Assembly: GCF_000014225.1 (NCBI RefSeq) | Contig: NC_008228.1 | Location: forward strand, 4,464,001 to 4,528,000 | Length of the DNA stretch: 64,000 nt | Direction: 5' to 3' | Origin: Paraglaciecola sp. T6c | Lineage (GTDB): Bacteria; Pseudomonadota; Gammaproteobacteria; Enterobacterales; Alteromonadaceae | In this document: in pieces, positions 60,215-64,000 of the stretch | Position numbering within the stretch: position 1 is the stretch's first letter | Layout: the number at the start of each line of letters is the position of its first letter | Notes under the pieces: generated by a model | Seen by the model: only the letters and a program-made list of their open reading frames with translations | Told to the model about the DNA's origin: nothing | Database searches by the model: none | Translations under genes and position numbers: made by a program

Positions 60215-61468
60215 ATGAGTAGATACGATAAAGTTGATTTAGCTTACGATTTTTTAGTAACAAAAGAAAAAGAAACAGAAGCATTTACCATTATACAGTT
60301 AGCTGAAGCTACAGGTTGGAGTATAGGTACATGTAGTACATACCCTTCTAAACGCTGGCATCAATATGTGGTAAAAGATGGAACTCAATATTCTAGCTCT
60401 GGTATTTCATATCTTAGTAAAGAAGAGTTTCGGAGTGTACATAGCCAAAAGCTTCAAAAAACTACCGACCTGTCAACAAAAGGAATATTGGTTCATAAAG
60501 CGAAAGAATTCGCTTTACTTGCTGTTTCCACTTACAACAACCCGTATACAGAATTTAAGACTTATGGTTTTATTGTAAATATAGTTATTGCTTATACATC
60601 ACTATTTCACGCAATCTTTGAAAAGCGAGGTTCTGATTATTTCTACCTAGACAACGATGGAAATCCAATACTGATCGAGGGTGAAGAGAAAGCCTGGGAA
60701 CTTGGTGAGTGTAGTGACGCTTACTGGAAAGGTGAGTCAAGTGCCGAAAAAGCCAATATTAAATTTCTTATTGGCTTAAGGAACAAAATTGAGCATAGAA
60801 GTTTACCTGCCATTGATTTAGCTGTTTGTGGAGAATGCCAATCGGCGTTAAGCAATTTTGAAACTTTGCTTGTCGAAGAATTTGGCGATGACCACGCTTT
60901 GACTGCAAGTTTAGCTATTGCGATGCAATTAACCAGAATCAGTGAGCAAGCACAACTTGATTCACTAAAACAACTGCAAAAAGAGAGTTATAAAGTTGTC
61001 CGTGAATACATGGAAACTTATAGAAATGACCTAAATGATGACGTTGTTCAAAGCCAAAAATATAGAATTAGGGCTTTCTTGGTTCCGAAATTAGGTAATC
61101 ACGCTACGTCAGCTGACATTGCGGTAGAGTTTTTAAATGTAAATAACTTAAGTGATGAAGAAATTGCAAACTATGAGCAAGGTGTTGCTTTTATTAAAGG
61201 GATTGAAAATCCTTTTAAACTAAAACCGTCAAAAGTTGTTGAATTAGTCGCTAAGAAAATTAAAGGGTTTAATATGACCCTGCATACGAAGTGCTGGAAG
61301 TTTTATGATGCAAGGCCTAGAGAAATTGATGCTACTTTTAAAGGTGAATATTCGAGTTATATCGAAGGTTTTGATCACTACTTATATTCAATGAAGTGGG
61401 TGAGTTTTTTGATTAAAGAGTTAAAAAACAAACAAAAAATGGCAGAAGTAAAAGTACACGGAATTTAA
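60215..61468 (+). CDS. Protein with N-terminal winged-helix-like region and DUF3644-like domain
   Basis: 417 residues from ATG 60215. The N-terminal part (about 5-50) includes FTIIQLAEATGWSIGTCSTYPSKRW, resembling a small DNA-binding helix-turn-helix. Residues about 85-245 match the DUF3644 pattern: KAKEFALLAVSTYNNP, a hydrophobic block, then FLIGLRNKIEHRSLPAID, an RNxxxH-like motif also seen in HEPN-type proteins. Composition is clearly more AT-rich than the flanking core genes, indicating transfer. Its stop codon overlaps an attC core site. A defence role is plausible but inferred. Confidence 0.75.
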   Translation: MSRYDKVDLAYDFLVTKEKETEAFTIIQLAEATGWSIGTCSTYPSKRWHQYVVKDGTQYSSSGISYLSKEEFRSVHSQKLQKTTDLSTKGILVHKAKEFALLAVSTYNNPYTEFKTYGFIVNIVIAYTSLFHAIFEKRGSDYFYLDNDGNPILIEGEEKAWELGECSDAYWKGESSAEKANIKFLIGLRNKIEHRSLPAIDLAVCGECQSALSNFETLLVEEFGDDHALTASLAIAMQLTRISEQAQLDSLKQLQKESYKVVREYMETYRNDLNDDVVQSQKYRIRAFLVPKLGNHATSADIAVEFLNVNNLSDEEIANYEQGVAFIKGIENPFKLKPSKVVELVAKKIKGFNMTLHTKCWKFYDARPREIDATFKGEYSSYIEGFDHYLYSMKWVSFLIKELKNKQKMAEVKVHGI

Positions 61469-61472
61469 CAAG
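61463..61472 (+). other. 5' end of an attC recombination site (left half, cut by an IS)
   Basis: ATTTAAC (61463-61469) fits the attC 5' core RYYYAAC perfectly and overlaps the TAA stop of the DUF3644 gene, as is common for integron cassettes. AAG follows. The rest of the site is found on the far side of the IS110 element, beginning at 62680. Confidence 0.6.
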
Positions 61473-61490
61473 AGACTATGGCGTCAATAG

Positions 61491-62453
<963 letters not shown>

Positions 62454-62479
62454 CTAACTCTTGCTTGCATAATGCGGGT

Positions 62480-62622
62480 TGAGACCCAGTAGACTATTCG
62501 AGTGTTTTGCTTGGAGTCCTTTGTGGTGTTCTTTCTTGTTATCGGTCTCTCAACTGAGGAGCCATCGCTCAATCGAACTACCACAAAAGAAGGCTTTAGT
62601 TGCTGCTAAAGCTTGGGTCTCA
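62480..62622 (-). ncRNA. Candidate IS110 bridge RNA
   Basis: Upstream of the transposase start, TGAGACCCA (62480-62488) pairs with TGGGTCTCA (62614-62622), closing a region of 143 bases. Inside are TTTGTGGT (62520-62527) / ACCACAAA (62580-62587) with a 52-base loop, and GCTTTAG / CTAAAGC (62593-62599 / 62606-62612) with a 6-base loop. The large loop contains CTTGTTA (62535-62541), the reverse complement of the TAACAAG target sequence, and CGCT (62566-62569), the sequence that follows it in the attC. This fits the two target guides of a bridge RNA. Confidence 0.6.
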
Positions 62623-62679
62623 CTTTACCTCACCCCGATTAAAATCAGGATGATTTACCTGAGTTATTATCCATACAAG

Positions 62680-62769
62680 CGCTTTAAACGGAACTAAAGC
62701 AGTTCGCTCAGTTTCGCTTCGCCACAAATTATAGCCAACAATTTTAGTCCGCTTAAGCCGGCGTTAGCT
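62680..62769 (+). other. attC-like site, right part (3' of the IS insertion)
   Basis: It starts CGCTTTAAACGGAACTAAA and ends TTTAGTCC (62743-62750) GCTTAAGCCG GCGTTAGCT. The arms are imperfect inverted repeats: ACGGAACTAAA pairs with TTTAG-TCCGC, leaving an unpaired A as the extrahelical bases of attC do. The 3' core GTTAGCT (62763-62769) fits GTTRRRY except at one position. Joined to ATTTAACAAG on the other side of the IS it makes an attC of about 100 bp with a variable central loop. Confidence 0.6.
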
Positions 62770-62785
62770 CCTACAAGGAAGTTCT

Positions 62786-62860
62786 ATGGATATACAGGAA
62801 ACATTGTTCTGGGGAGTAATTTCAGGTGTTATAATAATAGGGGTCAGAGTCGAATTATGA
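62786..62860 (+). pseudogene. Truncated cassette reading frame
   Basis: ATG at 62786 is preceded by AAGGAA and lies 17 bp past the attC core, the usual place for the first gene of the next cassette. It encodes MDIQETLFWGVISGVI, then runs into the 27-bp repeat at 62831 and stops at 62858-62860. The hydrophobic start suggests a membrane protein. The gene was probably cut by the mobile repeat; its function is lost. Confidence 0.5.
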
Positions 62861-62887
62861 ATAATAATAGGGGTCAGAGTCGAATTA
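62831..62887. repeat. Two identical 27-bp repeats (30-bp period)
   Basis: Copies at 62831-62857 and 62861-62887, containing AATAGGGGTCAGAGTCGAAT. I recall similar GGGGTCAGAGT-type sequences flanking Y1/HUH (REP-associated-type) transposase genes in marine gammaproteobacteria; a relic of such a gene follows here. That association is from memory and needs a search. Confidence 0.8.
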
Positions 62888-63099
62888 AGCGGTATGTGGC
62901 CAGTCGTTAACATCAATTAATAGGGTTGAGTCGCTGAAAGGCAGATATAGCGACTTTGTCTCCAGCACATACCCTTCGCTTATCCTCTAAAAGTTGGCTT
63001 GGGTATGGCTAATATCAGTTTTAGCATCTCTGACAACTAGGATTGATCACCGTCCAAGATAATACTCATTGTAATCCCCGCCACTTGAGTAGAAGCGTG
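62888..63099. other. Non-coding or decayed stretch before the transposase relic
   Basis: No frame or known motif supported. It holds a small inverted repeat GTCGCT…AGCGAC (62932-62957) and may be the eroded N-terminal part of the Y1/HUH transposase gene, whose catalytic HxH motif is not found. Confidence 0.35.
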
Positions 63100-63866
63100 T
63101 TGCGCTATGCGCTGTATAGAGGTACGTTGCTGACTCAGAAATTTATGAGAGGTGGCTAAGCAAGGCGAGCTAACTACCTTTGATGAGACTGTTGAAACGT
63201 ATTGGCAACGTTTGTACGACATAAGCTGGTTTATGCACGACGTAAATGAGTACATTGCCAGCGAAGCCAATAAAGAGGACGGCTGCATTGGCTTTTTTCA
63301 TTCGCCGCCGCCCTTGCCGCTCACCCTGCGGGCCAGCTAAAGCTGTTCTAATTTATACCCGATAAATTAGTGGAAGAGGGCAATTTAAATCACAGGCATT
63401 GTTAGATGAAATTGTCGTATTAGCCTGTTTAGCCTAGGTGGATTTAAACCCCCATTCGTCCGAAAAGGGCAAAAACGCTTGAAACATCAAAGCACACCAG
63501 TATTAAAAAACGTATTTTCGCCGCCAGAAAGCAACAGTCTCACCTCTGCGTTTCATGCCCTTTGTAAGAAATCCCCTTTAAAATATGTCTCGAGGTATCG
63601 CTTAGTCACTAAAGAACTATTGTGAGCTCGTAGATACAACAGGTCGTTGTATTCGTGATGACAAAGCTAGCCATATTGATAATACTCGCAGCCCCATTCT
63701 AGAAAGATTCTGTTTGCATTCTGCTCAGTGGTTAACCTTGACCACTGATTTTTATATGCACTTCTGCTACGGGGCTGGTTCAGAACAATTGATTAAAGCG
63801 TTAAACGATAATACCCATCGTCAACGACTGAGAGGAATGACTAAAGCCAGAGAGGGTTTCAACTAA
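63100..63866 (+). pseudogene. Decayed Y1/HUH (REP-associated-type) transposase
   Basis: Pieces in different frames match one protein in order: LRYALYRGTLLTQKFMRGG (frame of 63100), TVETYWQRLYDISWFMHDVNEYIA then NKEDGC (frame of 63152), GQFKSQALLDEIVVLACLA, stop, VDLNPH (frame of 63372), and ELVDTTGRCIRDDK…RQRLRGMTKAREG (63624-63866). I recognise these blocks from long Y1_Tnp transposases (family wording …ANKEDxCTGRFWEGRFKSQALLDE…). Frameshifts, stops and an inserted segment at about 63300-63371 make it non-functional. Confidence 0.75.
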
Positions 63867-64000
63867 TAAACTTCAAGCATAATTTATAGCGTAGATGTTT
63901 GCCTAAAAAAAGACCTTGCTCGCCATTTCTATTTTCAACACTTACTATTCCAACCAAATCATCAATTCATCGGATTAAAAAAACACTCACTATTCTTGAG
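63867..64000. other. Window end after the transposase relic
   Basis: No gene or clear motif is visible in these last 134 bases; they may be the 3' flank of the HUH relic. Confidence 0.4.

Noticed and set aside
59681-60284. Minus-strand frames of about 90 and 177 codons between groEL and the DUF3644 gene
   Set aside because: They overlap each other and the hairpin-rich region and change composition abruptly at about 59950. They look like recurrent frames of a dispersed intergenic repeat.

Overview
The window looks like chromosomal DNA of a marine gammaproteobacterium of the Alteromonadales, probably a Paraglaciecola/Pseudoalteromonas/Alteromonas relative. This rests on gene content and order (rplM-rpsI-petABC, pilT-pilU beside yggS-proC-yggT, rplU-rpmA-obg-folA, arcB next to gltBD) and on protein similarity as I remember it; no database search was possible.

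Layout. 1-2134: start of the cytochrome bc1 operon (petB cut by the window edge, petA) and rplM-rpsI. 2453-8767: a CBS-domain protein, a small exported protein, mazG, relA, acpS, pdxJ and recO, all on the minus strand. 8815-15347: a small conserved protein, recJ, dsbC, xerD, a DUF2007 protein, pilU and pilT. 15376-18015 (+): yggS, proC, yggT and a DUF4426 protein. 18102-22141: an orphan periplasmic solute-binding protein paired with a hybrid histidine kinase. 22204-33284: a xylose/xyloside locus with xylR, xylB, xylA, a sugar porter, a GH43 lipoprotein, a Nudix-type regulator and a GH3 glycosidase. Together these would release xylose from oligosaccharides in the envelope, import it, and convert it through xylulose to xylulose 5-phosphate.

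33460-36359: a phospholipase D-VTT membrane fusion followed by an EEP phosphodiesterase. 36742-41687: a cold-shock protein, tpx, folA, obg, rpmA, rplU and ispB. 41749-44589: an ECF sigma factor, a putative anti-sigma factor and a TVNGD-repeat exported protein, with a divergent MOSC protein. 44663-48347: rplI, rpsR, rpsF and arcB. 48978-57117: gltB, gltD, an iron-type alcohol dehydrogenase and a FrnE-like DsbA protein. 57394-59563: groES-groEL under a clear sigma-32 promoter.

The accessory region is 59570-64000. Right after the groEL terminator is a tandem array of micro-hairpins whose arms change together. Next comes an AT-rich gene with a DUF3644-like domain. Its stop codon overlaps a perfect 5' attC core (ATTTAAC). 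An IS110-family element appears to have inserted there, and the rest of an attC-like site lies on the other side of the IS, ending in GTTAGCT. A new small reading frame starts just beyond it, as expected for the next integron cassette, but it is broken by a pair of 27-bp repeats and the relic of a Y1/HUH (REP-associated-type) transposase. The non-coding end of the IS110 element folds into a candidate bridge RNA. One loop of it carries the reverse complement of the attC sequence at the insertion point. This attC/IS110 arrangement is the most interesting thing in the window.

Three ribosomal-protein operons (rplM, rplU, rpsF) share a -10 element followed by a CGCGCC-type discriminator, the hallmark of ppGpp-controlled promoters. 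The ppGpp synthetase gene relA lies in the same window.
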